Translations under genes and position numbers: made by a program | Part shown: in pieces, positions 1 through 8,676 of the stretch | Layout of the letters: every line of letters starts with the position of its first letter | Numbering within the stretch: position 1 is the first letter of the stretch | The notes under the pieces: model-generated | Database searches by the model: none | Seen by the model: the letters and a program-made list of their open reading frames with translations, nothing else | What the model was told of the DNA's origin: nothing | Source: an uncultured Lachnospiraceae bacterium | GTDB taxonomy: Bacteria; Bacillota; Clostridia; Lachnospirales; Lachnospiraceae | Assembly (NCBI GenBank): GCA_948441955.1 | Contig: CAOJQZ010000012.1 | Coordinates: forward strand, 1 to 44,259 | Direction of reading: 5' to 3' | Length of the DNA stretch: 44,259 nt

Positions 1-1361
1 TCTGCATTATCCTGTCTAAGTAAAAGTCTATATTCAGCTCTTGAAGTCATCATTCTATAAGGTTCAAGATTTTCTTTTGTAACAAGATCATCTATTAAAA
101 CACCTATATAAGCTTCTGAACGATCTAATATAATACTTTCTTTTCCCTGTAATTTTCTGGCAGCATTAATGCCTGCTATTAAACCCTGTGCTGCAGCTTC
201 TTCATAACCTGAACTTCCATTAAATTGTCCTCCACTGAATAACCCTTCTATATTTCTAAATTCCAGAGAAGGTTTTAACTGTCTGGCATCTATACAATCA
301 TACTCAATTGCATAAGCATTTCTAATAATTTTCACATTTTCAAGACCAGGGACAGTTCTATACATCGCATACTGAACATCCTCTGGCAGAGAACTTGACA
401 TTCCCCCTATATACATTTCATTCGTATCTATTCCCTCTGGTTCTATAAATACCTGATGTCTGTCCTTATCGGAAAATTTTACAACTTTATCTTCAATAGA
501 AGGACAATATCTGGGACCCGTTCCTTCTATCATACCTGAAAATAATGGTGATCTGTTAATATTATCTCGAATAATTTTATGGGTTTTTTCATTTGTATAA
601 GTAAGCCAGCAAGAAACCTGAGCAATTTGAATATCCTCAGAATTTGTAGTAAAAGAAAATGGAACAATATGTTCATCACCTAGCTGCTCCTCCATCTTAC
701 TAAAATCTATAGATCTTTTATCTATCCTTGCAGGAGTTCCTGTTTTAAAACGATACATTTTTATTCCAAGCTTTTTCAAAGAATCTGTTAAATAATTTGC
801 TGACTGAAGACCATTTGGCCCTGTATTATAATTTACTTCACCATAAATACATCTTGCATTCAGATAAGTACCGGTACATAATATAACTGCATCAACAGAA
901 AATATACCCCCTGATAGTATTTTAACACCAACAACTTTATTATTTTCTGTTAATATATCCACTACTTCAGTCTGCTTAATTTCAAGATTTTCCTGATTCT
1001 CAAGAATACGTCTCATTGTTCTGCTATAATCTTCTTTATCTGCCTGAGCACGTAAAGAATGTACTGCAGGACCCTTTGACTTATTTAACATTTTAGATTG
1101 TATAAAAGTGCGATCAATTACCTTTCCCATTTCACCACCAAGGGCATCTATTTCTCTTACAAGATGTCCCTTAGAACTTCCTCCTATATTAGGATTGCAT
1201 GGCATAAGAGCTATACTGTCAAGACTTACTGTAAAAACAATTGTTCGAAATCCTAGTCTTGAAGCTGCAAGAGCTGCTTCACATCCGGCATGTCCCGCCC
1301 CTATTACTGCAATATCATATTCATCCTTATTTTCCCATGCAGAATTTACTAAATATTTCAT
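1..1361 (-). CDS. mnmG: tRNA uridine-5-carboxymethylaminomethyl modification enzyme MnmG (GidA), N-terminal part
   Basis: FAD-dependent partner of MnmE in forming 5-carboxymethylaminomethyl-uridine at the wobble base of certain tRNAs. The window holds the first 453 codons; the 3' part (families are about 620-630 residues) lies beyond base 1. The dinucleotide-binding motif GAGHAG is at residues 21-26 and the family signature PCNPNIGG follows further on. The ATG at 1361 was chosen because GGGGAGG lies 9 bases upstream, inside the end of mnmE, so the two genes overlap by 35 bases in different frames. It is the last visible gene of the rpmH-to-mnmG minus-strand block. Identity is very secure. Confidence 0.96.
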   Translation of the reverse strand, partial: MKYLVNSAWENKDEYDIAVIGAGHAGCEAALAASRLGFRTIVFTVSLDSIALMPCNPNIGGSSKGHLVREIDALGGEMGKVIDRTFIQSKMLNKSKGPAVHSLRAQADKEDYSRTMRRILENQENLEIKQTEVVDILTENNKVVGVKILSGGIFSVDAVILCTGTYLNARCIYGEVNYNTGPNGLQSANYLTDSLKKLGIKMYRFKTGTPARIDKRSIDFSKMEEQLGDEHIVPFSFTTNSEDIQIAQVSCWLTYTNEKTHKIIRDNINRSPLFSGMIEGTGPRYCPSIEDKVVKFSDKDRHQVFIEPEGIDTNEMYIGGMSSSLPEDVQYAMYRTVPGLENVKIIRNAYAIEYDCIDARQLKPSLEFRNIEGLFSGGQFNGSSGYEEAAAQGLIAGINAARKLQGKESIILDRSEAYIGVLIDDLVTKENLEPYRMMTSRAEYRLLLRQDNA

Positions 1362-2754
1362 TAACCAGATCCTCCCCTATCGTTTCACCTGTAATACTGC
1401 CAAGCAATTCATATGCATCCATCAAATCAATAGAATAAAAATCCTCTGGCATTCCCGATTCAATACTGTCATTTACCCTTTTCAAAGCCATATATGCATT
1501 CTGAAGTAATACCTTATGACGAATATTTGTAATATAGATTTCATCATTAAATGCAAGTTTTCCTTCATAAAACATATTTTTCAGAATATCCTCCAATTCA
1601 TGAATTCCTCTATTTTTCTTTATAGATACTTCAATAATTGGAATATCAGGCATTTCATCATTATATTTTTTTGCAGGAAATAATTCAAAATACATTTTTA
1701 TAATATCCTCTTTTTTTACTATCATATCTAAATCTGATTTATTTAGCAATATAATAGATTTTTTTCCTTTCAACATTTTTAATATATCTTTATCATTTTG
1801 ATCCAGACTTATAGAAGCATCTACCACATAAATAATTAAATCTGCTGACTCAGCATATTTTTTTGCCTTTTCGACACCTATTTTTTCTACAATATCCTCT
1901 GTGTTTCTTATCCCTGCAGTATCTATAATATTTAAGGAAATTCCCTGTAAGCTAATATGTTCTTCTAAAATATCACGTGTAGTACCTGCAATATCTGTAA
2001 CAATTGCACGTTCTTCTCCAAGAATAACATTTAAAAGAGAAGATTTTCCGGCATTCGGCTTACCTACAATCACTGTATCGATTCCTTCTTTTATAATTCT
2101 TCCATCCTCACAAGTCGATAAAAGCTGTTCTATTTCCAAAAGTAACTCATTAATTGTCTTTTTTAATGTTTCTCCATAGCCATCAATACTAATATGTTCC
2201 GGGTCATCAAGTGCAGTTTCAATAAATGCAGTATGATAAATTATTTTGTTTCTAATATCATTAATTTTACTTTTTATATTACCTTTTAATTGTGCAATAG
2301 AACTTTTTAACGCATATTCATTTTTAGAAGATATTATATCGCTGACAGCCTCTGCCTGTGAAAGATCCAAACGGCCATTTAAAAAAGCTCTTTTTGTAAA
2401 TTCTCCTGGTTCCGCCGGTCTGGCTCCATTTTTTATAAGTAATTCAAGAATACGTTTTACTATATATACGCCTCCATGACAATTAATCTCTATCGTATCT
2501 TCCCCTGTATAAGTATGAGGAGCTTTCATAAGCATTATTAGTACCTCATCTATTATATTATCATTCTCTTTTATATAGCCGTAATGAATTGTATGGGACT
2601 TTTGATTAATTAATTTTTTATTATTTTTTCCCTTGTATACCTTTTCTGCAATTGATACTGCCTTTTCGCCACTCATTCGTACAATTCCAATTCCAGAAGG
2701 ACTTACTGCTGTAGAAATAGCAGCTATCGTATCAGAACAATGATTGATAACCAT
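1327..2754 (-). CDS. mnmE: tRNA modification GTPase MnmE (TrmE)
   Basis: GTPase that works with MnmG on wobble uridines. The 475 residues comprise an N-terminal folate-binding domain, a helical domain and an inserted G domain. The P-loop GKPNAGKSS starts at residue 231 and is followed by GTTRD, DTAG and NKSD. The C-terminus ends in FCMGK, the family's FCxGK motif with the cysteine intact. The start at 2754 has GGAGG 8-9 bases upstream. A terminator-like hairpin separates it from jag, so it may be transcribed by read-through or from its own weak promoter. Confidence 0.97.
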   Translation of the reverse strand: MVINHCSDTIAAISTAVSPSGIGIVRMSGEKAVSIAEKVYKGKNNKKLINQKSHTIHYGYIKENDNIIDEVLIMLMKAPHTYTGEDTIEINCHGGVYIVKRILELLIKNGARPAEPGEFTKRAFLNGRLDLSQAEAVSDIISSKNEYALKSSIAQLKGNIKSKINDIRNKIIYHTAFIETALDDPEHISIDGYGETLKKTINELLLEIEQLLSTCEDGRIIKEGIDTVIVGKPNAGKSSLLNVILGEERAIVTDIAGTTRDILEEHISLQGISLNIIDTAGIRNTEDIVEKIGVEKAKKYAESADLIIYVVDASISLDQNDKDILKMLKGKKSIILLNKSDLDMIVKKEDIIKMYFELFPAKKYNDEMPDIPIIEVSIKKNRGIHELEDILKNMFYEGKLAFNDEIYITNIRHKVLLQNAYMALKRVNDSIESGMPEDFYSIDLMDAYELLGSITGETIGEDLVNEIFSKFCMGK

Positions 2755-2772
2755 ATATATACCTCCATATTT

Positions 2773-2799
2773 AAAAAGCAGGAGTTTTAAAACCCCTGC
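2773..2799 (-). terminator. Terminator-like hairpin between jag and mnmE
   Basis: Bases 2778-2799 form a near-perfect 22-base palindrome (arm GCAGGAGTTTT, one G-U pair). On the minus strand it is followed by a run of T at 2777-2773. It lies 15 bases after the jag stop and before the mnmE ribosome binding site, so it probably attenuates transcription entering mnmE-mnmG. Confidence 0.7.
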
Positions 2800-2813
2800 C
2801 CCTTTTTCATTCT

Positions 2814-3626
2814 TTATCTGTTACGTACCAATGTCACTACTACTCTCCTATATGGTTCTTCACCTTCGCTATGTGTAGAAACAGCCGGATCGGATTGTAA
2901 TGCTGAATGTATAATTCTTCTTTCATATGGATTCATTGGTTCCAAGGAAACCGTTCTTCTTGTTCTTTTTACTTTACTTGAAATATTTTTAGCCAGATTT
3001 TCAAGAGTCTCTCTTCTTCTCCTTCTATAATCCTCTGTATCAAGTTTTACACGAACATATCCGTCCTGCATCTTATTTGCAACTCTATTAGTCAGATATT
3101 GAAGTGAATCCAGAGTTTGTCCTCTCTTACCAATTAAAATTCCCATATTGTCTCCTTCCATATTAAGGGAAAGAGCTCCTTCTTCATCAATCTCAGATGT
3201 AACATTTACGTTTTCCATCTTCATTGCCTTTAATACATCTACAATAAAATCCTCACAGGCTTTAACTGTTGCTTCCTCAATCTTTTCAAGCTTTACTTCT
3301 TTTTTATTTTCCTTTATCTGTACTGCATCATTTTTTCTGTTTTCTTTTTTATGTTCCTTCTTATTTTCCTTTTTGGTCTCTTTTTTAATTTCTTTTATAT
3401 TTTCTTCCTTTACTGTCTCTTTTTTCTCCTCTTCTATAGGTTCAGATTTTTCCTCTTCCTTTATGCGAGCCTTTATAACAGCCTGTTTCATTCCTATTCC
3501 TAAAAATCCTGCGCTTCCCTTCTCGATCACTACATAATCCAGACGATCACTTGTTACACCCAGCTGAATCAATGCTTCTGTAATAGCATCGTCTAATGTC
3601 TTTGCTGATACTGTAATGTAATCCAT
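2814..3626 (-). CDS. jag: RNA-binding protein Jag (SpoIIIJ-associated, KhpB-like)
   Basis: The protein has the Jag architecture in 270 residues. A Jag_N domain occupies about residues 1-50 and contains the family's GFLGIG. A very Lys/Glu-rich linker covers about 75-130. A KH domain follows with GILIGKRGQTL as its GXXG region, and then an R3H domain with YERRIIHSAL near the end. Known members bind RNA and influence cell shape and division. It follows yidC by 15 bases, the usual arrangement. The start has AAGGA just upstream. The charged linker is longer than in many homologues and looks disordered. Confidence 0.95.
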   Translation of the reverse strand: MDYITVSAKTLDDAITEALIQLGVTSDRLDYVVIEKGSAGFLGIGMKQAVIKARIKEEEKSEPIEEEKKETVKEENIKEIKKETKKENKKEHKKENRKNDAVQIKENKKEVKLEKIEEATVKACEDFIVDVLKAMKMENVNVTSEIDEEGALSLNMEGDNMGILIGKRGQTLDSLQYLTNRVANKMQDGYVRVKLDTEDYRRRRRETLENLAKNISSKVKRTRRTVSLEPMNPYERRIIHSALQSDPAVSTHSEGEEPYRRVVVTLVRNR

Positions 3627-3641
3627 ATCCTTTTAGCCCCC

Positions 3642-4700
3642 TTATTTATTTTCATTAAATTTTTTTACCATATTTGCCTTTGCAGCGAGACTTCCCTCTT
3701 TTATATTTTGTGAAGCTCTTGCTATTCTTTCTTCCTTTTCCTTTTCACTCAAGGAAGATGTACTTCTATTTGCAGAAGATTTAATACTCTTTGTATTCAT
3801 CTGAGCCATCTCATTGATTTTTTCTTCACGTTCGCCGCGCTTTTCACGTTTTCTTGCAGCTTTTTCTTTATTTTTTTCAATTAAATCTTCTACAGACATT
3901 TTTGAAAGATATTTATTAATTACAATCTGCTGAACACAACGTACAACTGCACTTACTACCCAATATACACCGATACCTGTCGGAAGCGAAAATACCATAA
4001 ATACTGAAAATAAGGGCATGGTAACATTCATTGTTTTCATTGTTCCGGCCATTTGATTATCCATCTGCTGAGAACTTCCAGATATATTTTGTGAAAGTCT
4101 TACACTTATATACTGTGTAGCGCCAGAAAGAACCGGAAGAAGAATTGCAGTAATTATAATTACTGCTGACGGAAATCCAAAATTTTCTCCATTTCTTACT
4201 GCACTTATCATTGCAGACGGTGTAATTGTCATATTAGGAATTGTAAGAAACTTATTTGCTTCATTTGTAATATGAGGTACATATTCCTGAATATTATATA
4301 TAACAGGATAAAGTGCAAATAAAAACGGCATCTGAATTAACAAAGGAAGGCATCCGCCCATCATTGAAGTACCATATTTGTCGTATACCTGCTGGATTTC
4401 TTCCTGCTGTTTAAGCATAGAAGCCTGATCCTTTTTATTTTTATACTTTTTTTGAATAGCCTGCACTTCCGGATTAATTACAGCCTGCATTTTTGTTGTT
4501 CTCTGCTGGTTAATCGTCATTGGAAGCATACATGTATATACCAGTATTGTATAAATAATAATTGACCACCCGACAAGTCCCGTGTCTGTTGCTAATATAC
4601 TATCTAACATTGTATAGATAAAGTTCATAACTTTACCTAATACCCAGCAAATCTGTCCTACAATCGGCCAGTTTGCCGCGGATATCAAACTCATTGTCAT
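3642..4700 (-). CDS. yidC: Membrane protein insertase YidC (Oxa1/SpoIIIJ family)
   Basis: Inserts and folds membrane proteins, with or without Sec. The 352-residue protein has several hydrophobic segments (about residues 40-62, 120-135, 175-195, 225-250), the cytoplasmic loop typical of Oxa1 proteins, and a basic Lys/Arg-rich C-terminal tail from about residue 275 that could contact ribosomes. No lipobox cysteine is visible at the N-terminus, unlike Bacillus SpoIIIJ. The start at 4700 is preceded by GGAGGAG. It lies between yidD and jag in the canonical order. Confidence 0.95.
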   Translation of the reverse strand: MTMSLISAANWPIVGQICWVLGKVMNFIYTMLDSILATDTGLVGWSIIIYTILVYTCMLPMTINQQRTTKMQAVINPEVQAIQKKYKNKKDQASMLKQQEEIQQVYDKYGTSMMGGCLPLLIQMPFLFALYPVIYNIQEYVPHITNEANKFLTIPNMTITPSAMISAVRNGENFGFPSAVIIITAILLPVLSGATQYISVRLSQNISGSSQQMDNQMAGTMKTMNVTMPLFSVFMVFSLPTGIGVYWVVSAVVRCVQQIVINKYLSKMSVEDLIEKNKEKAARKREKRGEREEKINEMAQMNTKSIKSSANRSTSSLSEKEKEERIARASQNIKEGSLAAKANMVKKFNENK

Positions 4701-4730
4701 TCCTGTCTCCTCCGTTATTTCATGTAATTT

Positions 4731-4943
4731 TTAGGGAACCGGGTCATATCCTCCCTTTGAAAATGGATTGCAGCGAAGTATTCTCCACAAACTTAATATT
4801 CCTCCTTTTAATGCACCATATTTTTCCACAGCCTCAAATGCATAAGTAGAACAGGTAGGATAAAACTTACAGGAAGAATATCCCTTTGCTCCAGATAAAT
4901 ATTTTCGGTAAAATTTTATACCCGACAGAAAAATCGCTTTCAT
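4731..4943 (-). CDS. yidD: Membrane protein insertion efficiency factor YidD
   Basis: Small protein (70 residues) of the YidD family, thought to sit at the inner face of the membrane and help YidC-dependent insertion. Family residues are clear: the FYRKYLS stretch, the cysteines of SCKFYPTCS, and LWRILRCNPFSKGGYDPVP at the C-terminus. It begins 6 bases after the rnpA stop, with AAAGGAT as ribosome binding site, and precedes yidC, as in most Firmicutes. Confidence 0.95.
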   Translation of the reverse strand: MKAIFLSGIKFYRKYLSGAKGYSSCKFYPTCSTYAFEAVEKYGALKGGILSLWRILRCNPFSKGGYDPVP

Positions 4944-4949
4944 TATCCT

Positions 4950-5297
4950 TTATCCCTCATCTGTATCTATAATTTTATGAAGATGTCCCAGATGCATAAG
5001 TGCGCTCTCAATCTCTTTATATCCTTTTCCTTTAGCGCCGGCTCTTCCAATTACAACAATATCATATCCGCATCTGAAGCTTTCCTCTTGTAGTCTGTAA
5101 CTCTCTCTAATAAGCCTGATCAATCTATGTCTTACAATACTGTTACCAACCTTTTTGCTTACAGATATTCCTAATCGGTTCCTGTTTTTTTTATTTTCTT
5201 TAATATACATAACAAGATATTTATTACCACAGGAAACGCCATCCTTATAAACACTCTGAAAATCTCTGTTTTTTTTCAGTGATTCGGAATATTTCAT
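4950..5297 (-). CDS. rnpA: Ribonuclease P protein component
   Basis: Protein subunit of RNase P, which trims the 5' leader of pre-tRNAs. The family core is visible: KKNRDFQSVYKDG at the N-terminus, RLGISVSKKVGNSIVRHRL with the conserved basic residues, and DIVVIGRAGA near the end. I use the ATG at 5297 (115 residues). It has CAGGAGAAT 8 bases upstream and matches the usual N-terminus. An upstream in-frame ATG at 5336 lacks a ribosome binding site. The gene lies 50 bases downstream of rpmH and 6 before yidD. Confidence 0.96.
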   Translation of the reverse strand: MKYSESLKKNRDFQSVYKDGVSCGNKYLVMYIKENKKNRNRLGISVSKKVGNSIVRHRLIRLIRESYRLQEESFRCGYDIVVIGRAGAKGKGYKEIESALMHLGHLHKIIDTDEG

Positions 5298-5347
5298 GTT
5301 TTTTATTCTCCTGTTTTTTAGAGAAGAAAAGGCCACATATATGCGGC

Positions 5348-5482
5348 CTACGCTGATAATCTCTTTCTTCCTTTTGCTCTTCTGTTTGCAAGAACCTTTC
5401 TTCCACCTGCTGAACTCATTCTTGCACGAAAACCATGAACTTTAGATCTTTGTCTCTTTTTTGGCTGGAATGTCATCTTCAT
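5348..5482 (-). CDS. rpmH: 50S ribosomal protein L34
   Basis: A 44-residue basic protein beginning MKMTFQPKKRQRSKVHGF and ending RKRLSA, the standard L34 sequence. The start at 5482 is preceded by AGGAGGTGGATATTT. It is the first gene of the minus-strand operon and is divergent from dnaA, as in most Firmicutes. Confidence 0.98.
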   Translation of the reverse strand: MKMTFQPKKRQRSKVHGFRARMSSAGGRKVLANRRAKGRKRLSA

Positions 5483-5549
5483 AAATATCCACCTCCTTAT
5501 ATTTTTCAAGGGATTATTCCCACTTTATTTCTAAAAGACATCAGCTTTG

Positions 5550-5578
5550 ATTATATTAAAAAAATGGCTCTACGTCAA
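5550..5578 (-). promoter_or_regulatory. Sigma-A promoter of the rpmH operon
   Basis: Read on the minus strand, TTGACG (5578-5573) and a perfect TATAAT (5555-5550) are separated by 17 bases. The likely start is about 60 bases before the rpmH ATG. Confidence 0.75.
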
Positions 5579-5607
5579 GCAAAACCAATGATTTTATTTA
5601 CTTTTTA

Positions 5608-5636
5608 TTGCTTAAATTCTTTTTTTGATGTAGAAT
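5608..5636 (+). promoter_or_regulatory. Probable dnaA promoter
   Basis: TTGCTT (5608-5613), a 17-base spacer and TAGAAT (5631-5636) lie about 40 bases upstream of the chosen dnaA start. No consensus DnaA box overlaps it, which argues against strong autoregulation at this site. Confidence 0.6.
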
Positions 5637-5675
5637 AGAAAAGAATAAATGTTAAAGAGTAGGAGTTTGTCTAAA

Positions 5676-7064
5676 ATGAACATTGTTGAGGAAAAGTGGC
5701 CGGAAATTATTGAACATCTCAGGGTAGAGCATGAATTATCCAATGTATCATTCAATACATGGATACAGCCATTAAAAGTATTTGACATTTTAAATGATAC
5801 TGTATTTATACTTGTAAATATGAACGCAAGTGTAGAATATATGGAAAAAAAATATCTTTTACCATTAAAAGTATCTATTGCAGAAATAACCGGCATTGAA
5901 TATGAAGTAACATTTATTTCGGAAGACGACGACAGAATATATGAAATTCAAAATATGTCCATAGAAGCAAATCAAAAGAAAAAAACAAAATCTATAGCGG
6001 AAAAAGCAGGCCTTAATCCAAAATATACTTTTGACACTTTTGTTGTAGGAGGAAATAACAATTTTGCTCACGCTGCATCTCTTGCCGTAGCAGAATCCCC
6101 AGGGGAGGTCTATAATCCTCTTTTTCTTTATGGAGGAGTAGGACTTGGGAAAACACATCTGATGCATTCGATTGCGCATTTCATTTTGACAGATAATCCG
6201 AAAAAAAATGTTTTATATGTTACAAGTGAAGCATTTACAAATGAACTTATTAACGCCCTACGAACCGGAAGGACAGAAGGAAATGAATCCTCTATGATGA
6301 AATTCCGCGAAAAGTACAGAAATAACGATGTACTTTTAATTGATGACATTCAATTTATAATAGGAAAAGAAAGTACCCAAGAAGAGTTTTTTCATACTTT
6401 TAATCACCTTCATACCTCCGGTAAGCAGATTATTATATCCAGTGATAAACCTCCAAGAGATATAGAGACTCTTGAAGCAAGATTAAGAACAAGATTTGAA
6501 TGGGGATTAATCGCAGATATTTCTGCACCAGATTATGAAACCCGTATGGCAATTCTTCAGAAAAAAATTGAATTAGATCATCTGGATAAATATAATATTT
6601 CACATGAAGTACTTGACTATATTGCCAAAAATATAAAATCTAACATACGAGAGCTTGAAGGTTCACTCAATAAATTAATTGCACTTTATAAATTAAATAA
6701 CAATCACAGCCCCATCGACATTTCTCTTGCATCAGAAGCTTTAAAGGATATTATATCTGCTGAAAATAAAAGAGAAGTTACTCCGGAATTTATTATAGAT
6801 ATTGTATCCGATCATTTCGGTATCACAGTAACAGACATAAAAAGTAAGAAAAGAAGCGAAGATATTTCCATACCAAGGCAGATATGTATGTATCTTATGC
6901 GCTATATGACAGATACTCCCCTTAAAACAATCGGAATAGTCCTTGGAGGAAAAGATCATTCTACTGTCAAATACGGAGCAGAAAAGATAGCTGTAGAAGT
7001 TGAAAACGATGAAACATTAGCTAACACAATCAATATAATCAAGAAAAAAATAAATCCTTTATAA
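5676..7064 (+). CDS. dnaA: Chromosomal replication initiator DnaA
   Basis: ATP-dependent initiator that binds DnaA boxes and opens the origin. In 462 residues it shows the N-terminal helicase-loading domain, a short linker, the AAA+ domain with Walker A GGVGLGKTH and Walker B LLIDDIQF, and the C-terminal domain IV with the box-binding signature GKDHSTVKYG. I chose the ATG at 5676 because TAGGAG lies 8-9 bases upstream. An in-frame ATG at 5649 has no ribosome binding site and would add nine residues. It is divergent from rpmH and followed by dnaN. Confidence 0.98.
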   Translation: MNIVEEKWPEIIEHLRVEHELSNVSFNTWIQPLKVFDILNDTVFILVNMNASVEYMEKKYLLPLKVSIAEITGIEYEVTFISEDDDRIYEIQNMSIEANQKKKTKSIAEKAGLNPKYTFDTFVVGGNNNFAHAASLAVAESPGEVYNPLFLYGGVGLGKTHLMHSIAHFILTDNPKKNVLYVTSEAFTNELINALRTGRTEGNESSMMKFREKYRNNDVLLIDDIQFIIGKESTQEEFFHTFNHLHTSGKQIIISSDKPPRDIETLEARLRTRFEWGLIADISAPDYETRMAILQKKIELDHLDKYNISHEVLDYIAKNIKSNIRELEGSLNKLIALYKLNNNHSPIDISLASEALKDIISAENKREVTPEFIIDIVSDHFGITVTDIKSKKRSEDISIPRQICMYLMRYMTDTPLKTIGIVLGGKDHSTVKYGAEKIAVEVENDETLANTINIIKKKINPL

Positions 7065-7340
7065 TGTTGATAAATATGTGGACAACCTTGTGAAAATATA
7101 TGGATAAACAAAGAATAACTGAATTTTTAATAAAATATTGCCGCTTATTAAAAAAAAATAATCCCAATAGAATTCACACCCTTTCAAAAAATAATTCACT
7201 TACTTATCAAAATCACAAAGTATTGAATTACAAGGGACTTTATAGGTTTTACACTTTTTACCGCCCCCTTATAAGAAGAATACGGAAATAATTTATATAT
7301 TTATATATAAGACTTACCATGGGAAAGGAGTTTTACACAC
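7065..7340. other. dnaA-dnaN spacer, candidate origin region with only weak DnaA boxes
   Basis: This 276-base AT-rich stretch is in the place where many Firmicutes have their unwinding element. I find only two near-consensus boxes: TGTGGACAA at 7077-7085 (complement TTGTCCACA, 8 of 9) and TATGGATAA at 7099-7107 (complement TTATCCATA, 8 of 9). A 63-codon open frame inside it has no ribosome binding site and low-complexity composition, so I do not call it a gene. Confidence 0.5.
7248..7275 (+). promoter_or_regulatory. Possible dnaN promoter
   Basis: TTTACA (7248-7253) and TATAAG (7270-7275) with a 16-base spacer precede dnaN by about 65 bases. Both hexamers deviate slightly from consensus. Confidence 0.4.
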
Positions 7341-8450
7341 ATGAAGATTATATGTACAAAATCAAATCTGGCAAAGGGAGTAAACATTGTTTCAAAAGCT
7401 GTTCCATCTAAAACAACAATGCCCATTCTGGAATGTGTATTAATTGATGCAACTATGAATACGATCAAGCTGACAGCTAATGATATGGAGCTTGGAATAC
7501 AGACAGAGATTGAGGGAAATATCATTGAAAGAGGAATGATTGCAATTGATGCAAAATTTTTCTCAGAGATAGTAAGGAAGCTTCCGGACAATGATGTAAT
7601 TATAGAAAGTGATGAGAGGCTTCAGACAACGATTATATGTGAAAAAGCAAAATTTGATATTTCTGGTAAACCTGGAGAAGAATTTTCTTATCTTCCTGTT
7701 ATTGAAAAAGAAAATTCAATTGAAATATCTCAGTTTACTTTAAAAGAGATCATAAGGCAGACCATATTTTCGATTGCAGATAATGATAACAACAAATTAA
7801 TGACAGGAGAACTGTTTGAAATAAAGGACAGTGTATTAAGAGTTGCGTCTCTTGACGGACATCGTATATCTATACGTAAGGTAGAACTTAAGGATACAGT
7901 AAATGATAAAAAGCTTGTTGTTCCTGGAAAAACTCTTACAGAGGTAAGCAAGATATTATCCGGGGAAGCAGAAAGCATAGTTAATATATCTTATACAAAT
8001 AATCATATTGTATTTGAATTTGATAAAACAATTGTTGTATCAAGATTAATTGAAGGGGAATATTTTAAGATTGATCAGATGCTCTCTAAGGATTATGATA
8101 CAAAGGTTAGAATTAATAAAAGAGAATTTTTAAATTGTATAGATAGAGCTACACTCCTCATAAAAGAAGGGGATAAGAAGCCCATTATTATAGATATAGG
8201 CGATGAAATTATGGAACTTAGGATAAAATCCCAGATTGGCTCCATGAATGAAGAAATTATGATAAACAAGGAAGGAAAAGATCTTTTAATAGGATTTAAT
8301 CCAAAGTTTTTGATCGATGCATTGCGGGTAATTGATGACGAGGAGGTAACACTCTATCTTATGAATGCCAAAGCCCCCTGTTTTATAAAGGATGATACAG
8401 AAACATATATATATTTAATTCTTCCTGTAAATTTTAATGCAGCTATATAG
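7341..8450 (+). CDS. dnaN: DNA polymerase III sliding clamp, beta subunit
   Basis: Ring-shaped clamp that tethers DNA polymerase III to DNA. The 369 residues match a full three-domain clamp. The N-terminus (MKIICTKSNLAKGVNIVSKAV) and the C-terminal hydrophobic cleft end (YLILPVNF) are typical. AAAGGAG precedes the start. It is followed by yaaA, recF and gyrB, the classical order. Confidence 0.97.
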   Translation: MKIICTKSNLAKGVNIVSKAVPSKTTMPILECVLIDATMNTIKLTANDMELGIQTEIEGNIIERGMIAIDAKFFSEIVRKLPDNDVIIESDERLQTTIICEKAKFDISGKPGEEFSYLPVIEKENSIEISQFTLKEIIRQTIFSIADNDNNKLMTGELFEIKDSVLRVASLDGHRISIRKVELKDTVNDKKLVVPGKTLTEVSKILSGEAESIVNISYTNNHIVFEFDKTIVVSRLIEGEYFKIDQMLSKDYDTKVRINKREFLNCIDRATLLIKEGDKKPIIIDIGDEIMELRIKSQIGSMNEEIMINKEGKDLLIGFNPKFLIDALRVIDDEEVTLYLMNAKAPCFIKDDTETYIYLILPVNFNAAI

Positions 8451-8466
8451 AAATGAGGATAGATAC

Positions 8467-8676
8467 ATGAAAACAATAAAGTTGCGTGATGATTACATAA
8501 AATTAGGACAGGCTCTTAAGCTTGCAGGTCTGGCGGATTCAGGGGCAGAGGCAAAAGAAAATATACTGAATGGTATGGTGAGGGTAAATGGGGAAGTAGA
8601 TACACGACGGGGAAAAAAATTGTATGCCGGAGATATGGTGGAATTCGATGGAGAAAAAATAGAAATTGAAAATTAA
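8467..8676 (+). CDS. yaaA: S4-domain RNA-binding protein YaaA (RlbA type)
   Basis: Small S4-domain protein of 69 residues, a constant member of the dnaN-recF interval in Firmicutes. The S4 pattern is visible (LGQALKLAGLADSGAEAK, NGMVRVNGEVDTRRGKKL, GDMVEF). Function is not well defined; RNA or ribosome binding is assumed from the fold. I chose the ATG at 8467 (GAGGAT upstream) over an in-frame ATG at 8437 that overlaps dnaN. Its 3' end overlaps the recF start by 11 bases, suggesting translational coupling. Confidence 0.92.
   Translation: MKTIKLRDDYIKLGQALKLAGLADSGAEAKENILNGMVRVNGEVDTRRGKKLYAGDMVEFDGEKIEIEN

Noticed and set aside
5435..5638. Plus-strand frame across the rpmH start and the rpmH-dnaA spacer
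   Set aside because: It overlaps L34 coding sequence and both promoters and has no Shine-Dalgarno sequence.
7100..7291. 63-codon open frame between dnaA and dnaN
   Set aside because: No ribosome binding site, low-complexity Lys/Asn/Arg composition, and it lies in the candidate origin spacer.
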